Positions 47,060 to 58,771 of a stretch of DNA of 64,000 bases are shown here, in pieces. The first letter of the stretch is position 1. Each line of letters opens with the position of its first letter. Under the pieces are notes generated by a model that was given only the letters and a program-made list of their open reading frames with translations, was not told the DNA's origin and did not search any database. The stretch comes from Tamarix chinensis (taxonomy: Eukaryota > Streptophyta > Magnoliopsida > Caryophyllales > Tamaricaceae): contig CM060175.1 of assembly GCA_030549775.1 (NCBI GenBank), forward strand, positions 40,476,415 to 40,540,414. Direction: 5' to 3'. The translations under genes were made by a program, and so were the position numbers.

Positions 47060-47790
47060 TCTATTTTGGCAGCCTGTCTAATATCTCCAAGACTCCTCTA
47101 TACGTCCTACCATATGAGGTATTGTGTACACCAATGAAGCTATCCTTCACTGCTTCCCTAATTAGGACACTAGGTATAGTAGTCTTTGATTGAAACACTG
47201 TACTATTTCCGCTTAACCATAGCTTATACATGACGCCTTCTGCAGTAATTCTTATCATGCCTCCCAGTCCATGCTGTCTTCTAGTTCCTTAAATCATCCA
47301 CTCGAACAAATGATTCCAGCAATCTCAGGCAGTTAAAGAGCAAACACGGGCAAGTCCACAAGAATATGGTCCTGTGTTTCTGTATTATCAACAAAGGTAC
47401 TGCATATTGCATTTGTTGTGACCCCCATTACACAGTTGACAAGAATATGGTCCTGTGTTTCTGTATTATCAACACAGGTACTGCATAATGCATTTGTGGT
47501 GACCCCCAACCTATATAGCTTTCTTTGGTGATCAAAGCTTGATGACACATCAACCAAAGCCACCATTGTATGTCTGGACATACCATTATGGCACCAAATG
47601 AAATGCCTCCAGGATACTCTCTGCTTTTGATTTGACAAAGTCATAGATTGCCCTAATGCTATACTTATTTTAACATTTACAAGCTGCTGATTTTATGATT
47701 CCCAACAATTCTGACTTGAGACCCGTTGCCTTCCTAAAACACCAAGAATGAACAGCCTCTGGGAAATAATCTTGAATGCTACTCTTTTAG
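47060..47790 (-). pseudogene. LINE 3' coding end (zf-RVT) with internal duplication
   Basis: The minus strand gives SIRAIYDFV near 47,660, then QRVSWRHFIWCHNGMSRH, KLYRLGVTTNALCSTC and ETQDHILVNC, and after a break IRITAEGVMYKLWLSGNST and PSVLIREAVKD. This is the C-terminal zinc-binding region of a plant L1-type LINE: W-R-x-x-I-W, C-x-x-C, H-x-x-x-x-C and the W-x-x-R/G-N tail. The C-x-x-C to H segment is present twice because of an 81-bp in-frame duplication. Two main frames (47,644-47,333 and 47,258-47,061) are separated by stops. RT and endonuclease are missing. Confidence 0.85.
47358..47511. repeat. 81-bp in-frame tandem duplication within LINE
   Basis: ACAAGAATATGGTCCTGTG begins at 47,358 and again at 47,439. 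Each copy encodes GVTTNA-CST-VDNTETQDH on the minus strand. Only a few differences separate the copies, one of which changes the second Cys of the C-x-x-C pair to Phe in one copy. Confidence 0.9.
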
Positions 47791-49106
47791 AGACAATTTT
47801 AAAGTGAAAACAAAATAAAGATATTTACCGCACAAAAGGGAACTTTGATTGGTTTATTTGGAGACTCACTTCACCTAGGTGCAAGGCAAAGGCTCAAGGA
47901 TCTCTATCATTTAGATATGCCTTAGGCCTTTTCAAACAAATCAGTTTCTCACGCTTCTGTTCCCAAAAAAAAATGAGAGAATTTAATTTTCGGTATTGGA
48001 TTAACTCTTTTACTATGGATAGAAGTAAAAACGTGTAACTCTTTTAGTATGTGCTCATAACCTGACAAAAGTTTGAAGAATCTATCTGAAAAAGGTATAC
48101 CTGCTGAAATTTGCTTTCAATGTTGGCTGGGGTCCCAATGATCCAGATGGAATAGGTCTTAATTATATTCATATCTATTATGCAAATTCAATAGTTGCTT
48201 CCATTCAATTAACTTTTTGATGGTTGTTCTAGTGTTCTGTTGACATTGGGCAAGCAAATGATTTAAGCGTTGCCTTCTATAAAAATTATGTTACCAGCTA
48301 AATATACAGCCCACGATTAGAAAAGACCCAATGGCCCCCCCATCTTTTTCAAGTGATCTGTTGGAAAGTTTGTTGTTTCCGTGGTGGTTTTGCTGGTGTA
48401 ATATTGACTGTTGAGCCATGGCTTCTGGCATCAATGACAGTAATGTGTATCCCGGCAATGGTGGTGTTAGTTCTAAAGTTTGGATGTTAAAATTAACTAA
48501 TATTCCATCTCAGGTTGACGGTTGTGATTTTGGTACTTGTGTCTTAGTTATATAATTTTTTTAATACCAATTCATTGTCATAGTATTTAAGATTGAAATG
48601 GCAATTATGAAAATTTTCATCTCATGCTCTTTTGAATGGAGGCGTAATAATCACAATTGTTCTTATTACTTTGTATTTCTAATATCTTCTACTCGAAATT
48701 ATAATCATGAGTTAGATTGAAATATAAATCATTAATTTATTATTTTTATTGTTATTAATATTATTATTATTATTATTATAATAATGTTCAGTATTTCTAG
48801 GTTTAAAAAAAAAATCTGTTTCTGCGCATCCCAATCACATGCAGTTGTGTTCAATTTATACAACACTCGCCTTATTAGGACCACACTCAACTGTAGCCTA
48901 AAAATTCTCATCATTCCCCTTCATTTCCTTGACGGAAAGAGAAATATCAGTCAAAAAAAATCACAAAATAGACAGATACGAAACCAGCTCTGATCTAGCA
49001 AATAAACACAACCACGAGTCCAAAGCAGATACATGACTAAGAATTAATTATGAAAAAGGTAGCACAAAAGCATTAGGCCAATTGATTTTTTTATCAATCA
49101 AACAGA
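47791..49106. other. Unassigned DNA downstream of the CAX exon
   Basis: No gene recognised. The first few hundred bases left of 49,106 would be the 3' untranslated region if the exon at 49,107-49,217 is transcribed; no AATAAA was found close to its stop. An ATT/TAA-rich microsatellite lies near 48,740-48,785. Confidence 0.4.
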
Positions 49107-49217
49107 TTATTGGCAGCGCTTACCAGCAGTAAGATCAACATGTACAAAAAAGCTGGCCGCAACTATCATATAGCAGAATACAAGCATCAATCCTTTGAAA
49201 TAATTTGACGTTCCTTC
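49107..49217 (-). CDS. CAX: Terminal exon of a vacuolar cation/proton exchanger (CAX type)
   Basis: On the minus strand a TTTCAG acceptor precedes a 111-bp open segment in phase 0 ending in TAA. It encodes EGTSNYFKGLMLVFCYMIVA followed by ASFFVHVDLTAGKRCQ. This is the last transmembrane helix and short cytosolic tail of CAX2/CAX5-type exchangers, which move Ca2+, Mn2+ and other divalent cations into the vacuole in exchange for protons. The usual preceding exon should end in a VVAFMLQ-like helix; I do not find it to the right up to 64,000. Either the intron exceeds 14 kb and is filled with transposons, or this is an isolated gene fragment. The segment has no stop or frameshift, unlike everything around it, so selection or recent capture is likely. 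The identification rests on memory of the family, not on an alignment. Confidence 0.72.
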   Translation of the reverse strand, partial: EGTSNYFKGLMLVFCYMIVAASFFVHVDLTAGKRCQ

Positions 49218-50699
49218 CTGAAAGAATGGGAAAAAAATAATTTAAATACAAATTTAGTAGTTTATCTTATTGTCGATATTCAGTTATCAAGGGGAAAAAA
49301 AAAAGGATTTCCTAAGAAATTGTTAAGAATTGAATATGCAACGATGCAAACACATCTAACCACACCCCAGTATCAAGATAACCATCCAGGTGTAGACTAA
49401 ATTCCATTGGCATCCAAGGAAAACTTCTGGCATTGATAACGTTGTTTTCCTTATTACATTTTATATGTACAGGGCAATGTATGCTGCCCATCCTGATGGG
49501 ATTTGCCAGTTTTGATGTAACCTCCCCTTCTTCCTTCTGGCTTTTTTGTCAGGCTTTAGTGAATAAATATTCATTAGCCAAGGCATCTCTGTTCTCAAGT
49601 GGATCCACCTGGGTATACCCAGTGAGTTTGTACAACACTTTTGATCAATATATTACTTTTTATCACTGGATTAAAAAAAAAAAAAAAAGTAGGAAAACAC
49701 ACGTCAATCTTAATTCCTGGAGTGACAGAGGGCGGTATAGGCACTTGCAGCATATTTTCTGAATCTACATGGAAGGATAGAGCTAAGCCCGGATGTTGTT
49801 TTGGAACCAAGGAAGCAGTAGAAAACACAAAGATGCAAGCTATGATGTAAAGCTGGAAAAAGCAAAGAACCAAGGTAACAACTACAAATCACCATTGTGT
49901 CTTCGTTGCAGTTAAACCTTTTGGGATGCTCCGAAGTATCTACATATGCTAAAATGGGAAACAATTGATTCCTTGAACTACCTCACAGCAAATCCTATTG
50001 TTTTGTGAGGAACCTCACATACTCAAGGCAGTGATAATTAGGGTAAATAAGGGGTGTCATAATATAAAAATGGTGTGCCAGACTCATTAACTATTTTTTT
50101 TACTAGATAATAATCGCTTTTGAAATATCAAAATGAGCAAACATGAGACAACTGAAGATGTTAATTCTAGTTTTGTAATAGCATATTGATGTTTAATGAT
50201 GAAAATTTGGAAAATATATCAGCCTATGAACTATGAATTTTTTAGTTGCTACATGTACGAGTCACAATGATACCGCAGGCAACTCCTTTTGCCTTTAAGG
50301 CTTAATAAAACCTTTACTTATCAAAAAAGATAAAATGTACGAGTCAATAATCCACTTAAGCTATGATGCAGGGAAAACTTAATAGCACCATATTCCTAAA
50401 ACATAGCATTTCTTCATAAGTTTATTTCATTCTGGTGCATCTTTTTACATATTAGCCATCTGTAGCATATAATGGTTGAGGTCGGGTTGGTAGACAATGG
50501 AAGCGAGCCCCAAAGCCCCTAGATACTTTCCCTTCCTAAGCTCATCTCCCTTCCAAAATACCTTAATAGATATTGCTTCATTGTAAAGTTGCTGCGCCTC
50601 CCAAGGCCATCCGATTGTGGTGGAGTGGGGGAAAAATAAACGAAGCACAAAGCAGGTAAAAAGATAGAGAGAGAGAGAGAGAGAATTTGATAAAATCAA
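49218..50699. other. Unassigned DNA upstream of the CAX exon
   Basis: If the CAX gene is real this is its intron. A minus-strand frame at 50,445-50,699 ends TIGWPWEAQQLYNEA…GLASIVYQPDLNHYMLQ and has a protein-like composition in its second half, but matches no family I know and has no clear splice acceptor. Another minus-strand frame, 49,595-49,873, reads through an A-run and is unrecognised. (GA)n lies at 50,666-50,684. Confidence 0.4.
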
Positions 50700-52109
50700 G
50701 TAGACATGAAAGATAGCGAGGTCTTACAGCCACTCATAAAGTGTACTCTTTCCATCCCTTATTTACTCTTTCGGTTGTAGAATCATATCGAGTATAGTCT
50801 TGTAACCATCAGACTAGAATAGTTATCTACATAAATATAGCATGTATGTTCTCAACACCTTGAATAATTTTAGTTTCTCGGCCATACAATACATCAACAA
50901 CGACATAACTTTTGTGCTAACCCAATGGCTAATTGACCTAGGTCTTTCAATTGTTCTGCCCTCGTTCTAGCCTCAAAAGAAAAGGTATTGGTATTACTTG
51001 ATTTAGGCCTCATAGGAAAAGCTGTTGTTCTAGTAGCAAGCTGCCTTGCATCTTACATCTCAATTCATATTTCCTCATTTTTAGATGCCTGTAATGCGAG
51101 AAATGAAACCGATGCACAGAAATTTCCTATACATAAAAATTTTCTCGAGCACATTAAACTATTCAAAAAGTTTCTATGGGTATTCCTCTCTGTTGCAAGA
51201 ATTATCTTCACTCCGTGACTAAGAGGGAATTGAGGCTGATGACTAGGTGCATGAATAGGAGCAACAAAAACTAGAGTCGGAGCACTCTAAATCCAAATTA
51301 TAGCAAGTAGGGCAAAAGCAGGAGGAGCAAGTGAACCTGTTTCTACAAAACCTTTCTGCTTAGGCAAATGACGGACAAGTTTAACATTCTCAACAATTGT
51401 CATCTCCACCCTATCACTCAAGCATTAGTATTGACTTGAGTTTTAACTAATTCATTAACCTTGAATTCCAAAGCCTAATATCCATCATTCTTATCCGCCT
51501 TGGCCGTAGAACAAATAATAAGTATAATACTAGGTCTTTCTTGTCCTTTTTAAAATTGTCAACAATAAAACGCACAAAGCAAACAATGCTTTAGCACACT
51601 TAAGATAAAAACAAAATCCACAAGGAAGGACTGGCAAAGATGGAGGTGTTTCTGGAGTGGACAACAAAAAACGGTGGTCAAGCATGATGAGGATTAGTAT
51701 TGGTGGGGGCTTGGATAATCGGGTAATCGACATAAAAAATAGAGTGGATCGATTTAGAGTTGAACAGAGAATGTTGTGCTTGTGCGACGACGACTTGTGT
51801 CACATCTGGTTGCCAATCTGGTGATAATTGGTTCGAATATTGGGGGGGAGAACATGGCAGTTAGTTGCAATGGCATGAAGAATGCGATGCAGCAGTGGTG
51901 GAAAGATTCTACAAAGCTTGTTGTGAGAGCTGGCCAAGGCTCACGTTAATGATGTTTTTATGCACTAACAAAAGTCAGTTGGGGGAGATGGTCAAGATGG
52001 CGGCGGCAGTTGGGTGTTAGTGACAACTAGGTTTAGGGATTCAATTGGGGATTTTTGAATCCGGACAATATTTTGGGAACACCAAAATTGGTAGCTAGGA
52101 TCAAGTTTG
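50700..52109 (-). other. Probable leader/internal region of LTR element W
   Basis: It lies immediately downstream (minus strand) of a primer-binding site and LTR. 51,840-52,020 is GC-richer, as is common for retrotransposon leaders. No gag, RT or integrase motif is visible, so it is either a non-autonomous element or too decayed. Frames of 60-76 codons are unrecognised. Confidence 0.4.
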
Positions 52110-52123
52110 GGCCTTGATACCAA
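52110..52123 (-). promoter_or_regulatory. Primer-binding site of element W
   Basis: The minus strand reads TTTGGTATCAAGGCC, matching the TGGTATCA core complementary to initiator tRNA-Met, just after an LTR end. Confidence 0.75.
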
Positions 52124-52125
52124 AT

Positions 52126-52413
52126 TGATGCAAGTCTAGACCTAGCCTCCAAATTCTCACAAGCCGCAACTTTTTTATGAATCAACTCCAAAAATAATAA
52201 TGTACATAGATTCTTTATTTATAGATTAGACACTCAATAAGATAAACTTAGGTAAATAATAAAAGAAAACAATTATTAAATACTTAATGACTAAGACTAA
52301 TAAGATAGCAAAATAACACCCTTAGACTTACGTAAACTATGGAAAATGGTATATCCATACGTACGTGAGCCTAGTTTCTAATTAATTACTAGGCTCAAGC
52401 TATGGGCCCAACA
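52126..52413 (-). mobile_element. LTR of element W
   Basis: In minus sense it starts TGTTGGGCCCATAGC and ends GACTTGCATCA, 288 bp, next to a primer-binding site. A TATAAATAAA-type promoter box lies in its second half (near 52,215). Its size and the TGTTGGGC start are common for Copia-type LTRs. The 3' LTR was not found to the left. Confidence 0.7.
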
Positions 52414-53531
52414 ATGGGTTGGAGTATAGATTGAATCAATAGGATAGATAAATATCAGCAAAGATATTTTCCGTGAAGGAAATTTTAGTCATCATCATCA
52501 CTAGTTATCATCTTTGCTATTTGGTTATTATATGAGAAGACACATTCCCATATCTTAGGAAGTGAAATTTAATGATTATCTTAACAACAACCATCTCATT
52601 ATATGTGTGTATTTTTTATTTTCCAATGAATTTAGGGCCTTTCCTGTGAGCTCGTAATTAAAGCAATCATTTGTTGAGAGTAATCATATACTTAGAAGGT
52701 TAGTTGAAGAGTTATTAAAGTAACTGCTATTCTTCTTACTTGACTTATCACTCTTACTCCTTCCTCATTCCCCTTTTCTTTCCTCATTCCCCTTCTTTAT
52801 TTTCTTTTGGCTAAAAAGATTCCCCTAGAGTCATCTTCCTCTTAATCCATTCCTCACTAAGAGAGCAAAGCTTCCTAGTAACCATATCCGAGGGTTATTC
52901 AATATAAAATCAATTTAGTTCCTTGACTCTCAACTTCCCAATCTTCCTTATTATAGGGGAAACCAATAGAAAGAGTTGGATTGAATAGACAGGTTGAGAA
53001 CTTAGTATTAAAGGGTCTTATTTCCAATCACATGAGTCCATGTGCACTCCCAACCCTGCTCACACTTAAAAAGATTGATCACTATGAATGTATATGGATA
53101 GTAAGACCATTAACAAAGTCCATATGATGTGGATAAGGTTATGGACTTATGGATTGGATGGTAATAAGGGTCGGTTAGGGTTTGAATGTGATGATAAAGA
53201 TTCGGTGATGATAGATTAAGAAAAATGATGGTCGAATATTTAGGGTTTTAGGATTATATAGTTCGTAGGTTAAGGTTAGGGTTTAAGATTAAGGTTTTGG
53301 ATGTGGGATGAAGATGATGATGATGAACGATTGTGATGATGATGATTTGATGAAAAGATTTTGAGTACAATATGGAGATGATGAACTTATGGGAATAACA
53401 GAATTATTATCGAGGGTTTGGATATAGAATAGGAAGAATTAAGTAAGAAGAATCGGTTGAAGATGAAGTTGAAGATGATAATGTTATGTTGGAAGTGGCG
53501 GCTAGGGTTGAAGATTGTCGTGGCTTGTGGA
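52414..53531. other. Unassigned DNA
   Basis: 52,740-52,900 is pyrimidine-rich; 53,290-53,360 is a GATGAT-rich low-complexity stretch. No gene supported. Confidence 0.45.
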
Positions 53532-54142
53532 TGGGTTTAGGGATAGTACTTAACCTCTAATTCACACAGACAAAGAGATTTAGGGTTTCAATAATAATCA
53601 CTCACACATAATTGATTATAATGACAAGAACTCACACAGAATTCAAATAAGGAATAACTTGTATTTTCATTAAATTGGTTATGCATATAAACGTGTAGCA
53701 CTAAGGCTTTTATAGCCTATTTACACCTCCTCAATATTACAAGATAATTCTAATTAATTAGGAATAAAAATCTGATCTAATCGGCCCTTATGCAATGTCT
53801 TGTTCCCCACTCCAAGCACATCGTATAAGATAAACCCTATAAGATAAAATCCCCCTTAAAAACCTACTTTCTGCTCTAACCAATCATAGTGCAAATAATT
53901 AACAAAATGATAACACATTAAATAAAGCTAAACACACGTCATTAAGTCTAAAAGAAACGTTCTCATGCATTACATGCATGCCATGCACATGCCTCTCTCG
54001 CCAGTGACTCATTTTGCAAGTTTCATCCATAACGAACAATATAGTCATCCGTTTGCCTTCAAATTCGCAAGGTATTCTCTCTAGGTAAAGGACAATAGGC
54101 TCTATAATAATAAATGTTGAGTCTTGATCATTTGCTCCTGCA
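53532..54142 (-). mobile_element. 3' LTR of element P
   Basis: 611 bp. Minus-sense features include GGCTATAAAAGCC (promoter box, near 53,710) and the CAATATTACAAG-complementary TTGTAATATTG. The integrase frame runs on into this LTR for about 80 codons and ends at 53,899. Confidence 0.75.
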
Positions 54143-54758
54143 TCATTCTCCCCTTGTTGACTTGAATATGTCCTCAACTTTGCATCTCCATAATAAGGAC
54201 TAATATCTCCAACATTGAATGTCCTAGATACCTCCCCATATGAATTAGGTAAATCTAGCTCATAATCACTTTCTCCAAATTTTCTAAGTATTTTGAAAGG
54301 ACCATTCACCCTTGACATAAGCTTATTTTTCCTTAGATTAGGAAACATCTCCTTCATTATGTGCAACCATACCAAATTTCCCGATTGAAATACATGTTGA
54401 CTCCTATGCATGTTTGCTCTTACTTTGTATACTTCATTTACCTTTTCAATGTTATGCTTGATTTGTTGATGAAGTTTCTGAAAGAAATCCACTTTCTCTT
54501 GTGCAACATAATTCTTCATTTCACCTTTCTTCAATGGTACCATATCAATCGGCATGTATGGATTAATACCATAAACTATCTCAAATGGACTAGATCCTGT
54601 TGTAGTTGAAGGACTCCGATTGTAAGCAAACTCCGCATGTGCTAACTTAATATCCTAATCCCTAGCACTCTTACTAACCAATCCCCTTAGCAAAGTACCC
54701 AACATTATATTAGTAACTTTGGTTTGACCATCCGTTTGATTAAGGGATGGGTTAGGGA
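53899..54758 (-). pseudogene. Integrase C-terminal half of element P
   Basis: Reading from the 5' LTR junction: NQTDGQTKVTN, LGTLLRGLVSKSARD, a stop where Trp is expected, then DIKLAHAEFAYNRSPSTTT, SPFEIVYGINPY, and an open frame of 218 codons (54,555-53,899) with VWLHIMKEMFPNLRKNKLMS, GPFKILRKFG and DLPNSYGEVSRTFNVGDISP. The last part is the GPF/Y module typical of Reina-lineage chromovirus integrase. The third catalytic residue, Glu in DGQTE, reads Lys (AAA). The 218-codon frame is the longest domain-bearing frame in the window, which suggests P is younger than M. Confidence 0.88.
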
Positions 54759-55364
54759 TGGGTTTAGGGAGAGTACTTAGCCTCTAATTCACACAGACAA
54801 AGAGATTAAGGGTTTCAATAATAATCACTCACAAAATTGATTATAATTGAGAAGAACTCACGAAGAATTCAAATAAGAAATAACTTATATTATCATTTGA
54901 TTGGCTATGCATGTGAACATGTAGGCCTGAGGCTTTTATAGCCTATTTGCACCTCCTCAATATTACAAGATAATTCTAATTAATTAGGAATCAAAATCTG
55001 ATCTAATCGGCCCCCATGCAATGTCTTGTTACCCACTCCAAGCACATCTTATAAAGTTATAAGATAAACCCTATAAAATAGAATCCCCTTAAAAAGCTAC
55101 TTTATGCTCTAGCCAATCATAGTGCAAATAATTAACAAAATAATAACACATTAAATAAAGCTAAACACATGCCACTAAGTCTAAGAAAAAACATTCTCAT
55201 GCATGTCATGCACATGCCTCTCTCTAGTGACTCATTTTGCAAGTTTCGTCCATAACTACCAACGTAGTCATCCGTTTGTCTTCAAATTTGTAGGATATCC
55301 TATCTAGGTAAAGGACAATAGGCTCCATAATAATAAATGCTAAGTCTAATCATTTACTCCTACA
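54759..55364 (-). mobile_element. 5' LTR of element P
   Basis: 606 bp, direct repeat of 53,532-54,142, with the same promoter box region. Its right end ACTCCTACA is followed at once by the plus-strand RT relic O. Confidence 0.75.
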
Positions 55365-55465
55365 TAACCATATCAGATGTAGCTTAATCTATTCCCTACT
55401 TACAGGATATGCTACACCTAATAGCAGGTTAATATTGGTTGGAGATTATGCTAGGCCTTCAAAAC

Positions 55466-55834
55466 TCAGGATGACCTACATGAATGGCTAATCATGTGTT
55501 TTTTGGCTATCTTCTTCTAGCACATTTATGAGGATGCCTTTTAACCATGTTAAAGTCAATTCCTAGTGGCAAAATTCAATAATAAACTAGTTTATCGCAA
55601 GTCTAAGGAACATCTAAAATACCTTAGGAAACCTTTTAACATTTTGAGAGACCAAATTTTATGCTAATTCCAAGAAGTGCCTATATTACCGGTCATAGAT
55701 TCTTATCTTATGATATATTGTATCCACTCAAGGTAGGTAAAGGCTATTAGAGAATGGCTTGACCCTAGAACCATTTTAGCACCACTGATTTGTCTGAAGA
55801 AGAGAGATTGTGTGTCCCTTAAGGTTGTCGAGGG
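55466..55834 (+). pseudogene. Reverse transcriptase part of element O (Reina-like, plus strand)
   Basis: The plus strand reads AFKTQDDLHEWLIMCF, then KFNNKLVYRKSKEHLKYLR (55,560-55,620), where the active site should be Y/F-x-D-D-I-L-V-Y-S; both aspartates read Asn. Then follow FNILRDQ, VKAIREWLDPRTI and CVSLKVVEG, the linker into RNase H used by Reina and Galadriel elements. The frame breaks several times. The reading stops where solo LTR J is inserted and resumes at 59,884. Confidence 0.8.
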
Positions 55835-56089
55835 TGTAATACCCCAAAAATTTGTTTGGCCTAATCCCACATTATTAGCGCCCTAATTTGATTCTAATAT
55901 TGAAAATTCTTATTTTAGCCTTAACCCAATTTCTTAATCCAGAAACTTTAACCGAATCCGAACCCTTGACTCGGATAAATTGTAATTCGTAAACCAAAAT
56001 CAAAACCCACTAAAGTTATAGCTAATCCTATCCATTTTGGCTAATCTACAATCACCTAAACTAACCCCTAAATCTTTTTCTCTTTTCCC

Positions 56090-57180
56090 TTTTCTTTCTC
56101 CTTTTCTTTCTCTTTTCCCTTTCTCTAGTCTTCTTCCTGTGCCGTAATAATTGACCACCCCTTCTACAATTTTTCAACTTGTACTAGCATCACCCATCAC
56201 TCTCACCACTGCAGCCCTCATCATCATCCATCATCCATCAACTTTCTTCTTCTTCTTTCATCTCTGCAGACCTACACACATGCGCACCCTGCCACTTTAT
56301 TCCTCTTATCCTTACGCAACATACACACTGGGCATCACCATCACCATCATTTTCACACTAACACTCCAACATCCGTCATTGATTTCCCTCTCTACTCTTC
56401 TCTGCCACCCCTCATGCCTCCCCCCACACTCTCTGCATTTTCTTCTCTTTTGTCCGCTCACACGCACTCATGTACATATGTATATATATATATACATATA
56501 TATACACACACACTACACACTCTCCCTTCTTCCTCTTTGTTTTGCCTCCATTTTGTCCATTTTGTGTCCAAAACACTGCCCGAGCACCCCGCTTCTTTCT
56601 CCTTTTTTCCTTCCTTTATTCTCCTTCTTCCTCCTTATGTCCCCTATTTTTGGCCTGCGCACCACAATCTCCACCACCATGCACCACCACAGCCACCACT
56701 CATGGCCCTTTGATTGGTGGACCGACCACCAAGGTCACCCCAACTTTCTCCAACACCATCGCCGGCCATCACCGCCAACCACCGTCTCTTTTCCCCTCTT
56801 CTTTCTCTCATATGTCGCATCTTTACAAAGCGTACGGCCTCAAGCACGTCCGTGCATCACTAAAATTTCCTATCACATGTCCATGCATGGCCTAAACGCA
56901 CACCTGTGCGCATCTATCTAACTTGCGACCTGTTTGCCCAGTGATCGAGCACGGTTGTGCCACTTTGCACCGCCTGGCCTGGGTGTGCACTACCTGCAGC
57001 ACAACCATGCAGCTTCCCATTTTCGGTCGTGCACCCCTATTTTTACTCCAAAACCTTGTCCAAACACCATCAAATTTTTACCATAACTCCACCACACATT
57101 CTTCTATACATCCCAAGCCTCTATTTGGCTACGTTTATTTCCACTTTTACCCCCTTTACCTTAATTTCTCCTTCGGTTAA
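56090..57180 (+). other. Pyrimidine-rich sense block of LTR J
   Basis: CT-rich and locally GC-richer DNA with a 256-codon frame at 56,151-56,921, mostly Ser, Pro, Leu, His and Thr, including a TATATA/CACACA stretch near 56,465-56,520. Overlapping frames of 141, 99 and 87 codons in other phases stay open too, so composition explains them. It occupies the same place as 26,040-27,240 of LTR B, but the protein strings do not align convincingly, which argues against coding. Confidence 0.6.
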
Positions 57181-58299
57181 ATTCTTCGAGCCTAACCATG
57201 AAATTTATTATTTTTCGTAGGTGGTATTTTGATAGCTTTAGATGAGAAAGTCTAGGATTTGCGTGCTTAGAGCCCAATGTCCTAGTTGATAAGGATATTT
57301 TTCGATGCTTAGGGTTTTTGTGTTATTGCTTGTGTGGTTGTGTCTCTTTCATGATATTGTTGATACATGCTTCAATATATGTTGGTTAGGATATTATGTG
57401 ACAATAATGTGATAGTAAGGATATTATGTTATTGAAAGAAAAAAAGAATGGATGAGAGGTACAATTATTATTTTGTTGTAATAATGCCATATTTGTGGAA
57501 ATATATCTTATGGTAAGAAACATGGGCTGAATGAGTTTATATAAGTAGACATAAGAATTATCATGAGGTATGATGATAACTTGTGGACTTAGAAAATAAT
57601 GTGTGGAAGGTACCAGATTTTATAAAATAGAGGTTGTTGTTTGTGCTTAAAGGTAAATTGATCATTAAGGGATAATAAGGCAAATTTGGTGTTTTATGTG
57701 TAAGGTGGATTAAAATATAATAGTGATATCATAAAGCGTGCTTAGAAGTATTATTGTTGTTTTGGGGTTTTTAAATGAATTAATGGATAATTTGGGACAT
57801 AATATCTTATAATGATACTATCATTATTCCATGTATAAAATCTAGAAGTTATTCAGATTCTGAATATATTGTTAATAATTGGCCTTATGAAGTAATCTAT
57901 TGGAATTGATAATCATGTGAATTTCATGGGAGGTTTTATGACAAATCTATGAAATTAAGGTTTTGGAGATTTCCATGAGTAATACATTAAGATAGGATTA
58001 TTAATGTATGTGTATGGGAACTAGACCGTACATTATGGGTACTATTACGATAATAATGATGATATTCGAGAGTGACTTATTGTAAAAGAATGATGAATAA
58101 GCAATATGGGAGAACGATTTCTAAAAGGAGTGTAATTAGGGTTTGAAAATGGCTTAAGGACTTGGACCTATATTATATGTATATGTATTTTAATGTGTTC
58201 GTTGCCTGATAATTAACCTTGAATAAGACACTAATCACTTGAAGTGAAAGAACACATGAGTAGGGCTAAGGTGATCTATCTATCTATATATATATATAT

Positions 58300-58670
58300 A
58301 TTACTGTTCCACTGGGGAGAATAGTGACTCGGAAGCATTTTGCCCAAGAAGTTATTTCAATCCGTTCCACCAGATTAAAAATAGTGGAGCTCCTGCTCAT
58401 CATGAAATGAAATATAACAGTATAACCTATGGAAAAAGATACTAATAATTTAAAGTCGAAGAATATATGAATCGGGATCAAGGTGTTGTTTTTATATATA
58501 TATGTCCCGTTCCACTGAGGAGAATAGTGGCTCGGAAGTTTTCTACCCCAAGAAAATAATGTTTTCAGATCCATTCCACTAAATGATAATAGTGGCTTAA
58601 GTGTGTTATCCCTGAGAAGATACTTTAAACCATTCCATCAGTTTAAGAATAGTGGAGTTCCTGCACTTAA
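58300..58670. repeat. Hairpin array of LTR J
   Basis: Five units ending in AATAGTGG or a variant at 58320, 58380, 58523, 58588 and 58648, each preceded 10-15 bases earlier by CCACT, CCACC or CCATC. The period is 60-65 bp where adjacent. It is equivalent to the arrays of LTRs B, F and I. Confidence 0.85.
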
Positions 58671-58771
58671 CGTATATAAAAGAATAAATATGGATTATAT
58701 GATATATCTAATAACAGACCTAGATCATTATCTATTTTATGAGATGTTTCATTTATCTGCTTATATACAAG

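Larger units (their letters stand above)
53532..55364 (-). mobile_element. Element P: Reina-like gypsy with both LTRs but most of pol deleted
   Basis: Two direct repeats of about 610 bp (53,532-54,142 and 54,759-55,364, about 90 percent identical by eye) enclose 616 bp that encode only the last part of integrase. In minus sense each repeat starts TGCAGGAGCAAATGATC or a variant and ends CCCTAAACCCA. The 5' LTR end joins directly to integrase sequence without a primer-binding site, so gag, protease, RT, RNase H and the first half of integrase have been lost in one deletion. The outer flanks (GTGGA and TAACC) are not a matching duplication, so the ends may have been rearranged too. Confidence 0.75.

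Noticed and set aside
46620..47940. GGCGCTGCTAAGGCG and AGGTGCAAGGCAAAGGC words as ends of one element
   Set aside because: Similar only in general composition; no inverted or direct match long enough to support a boundary.
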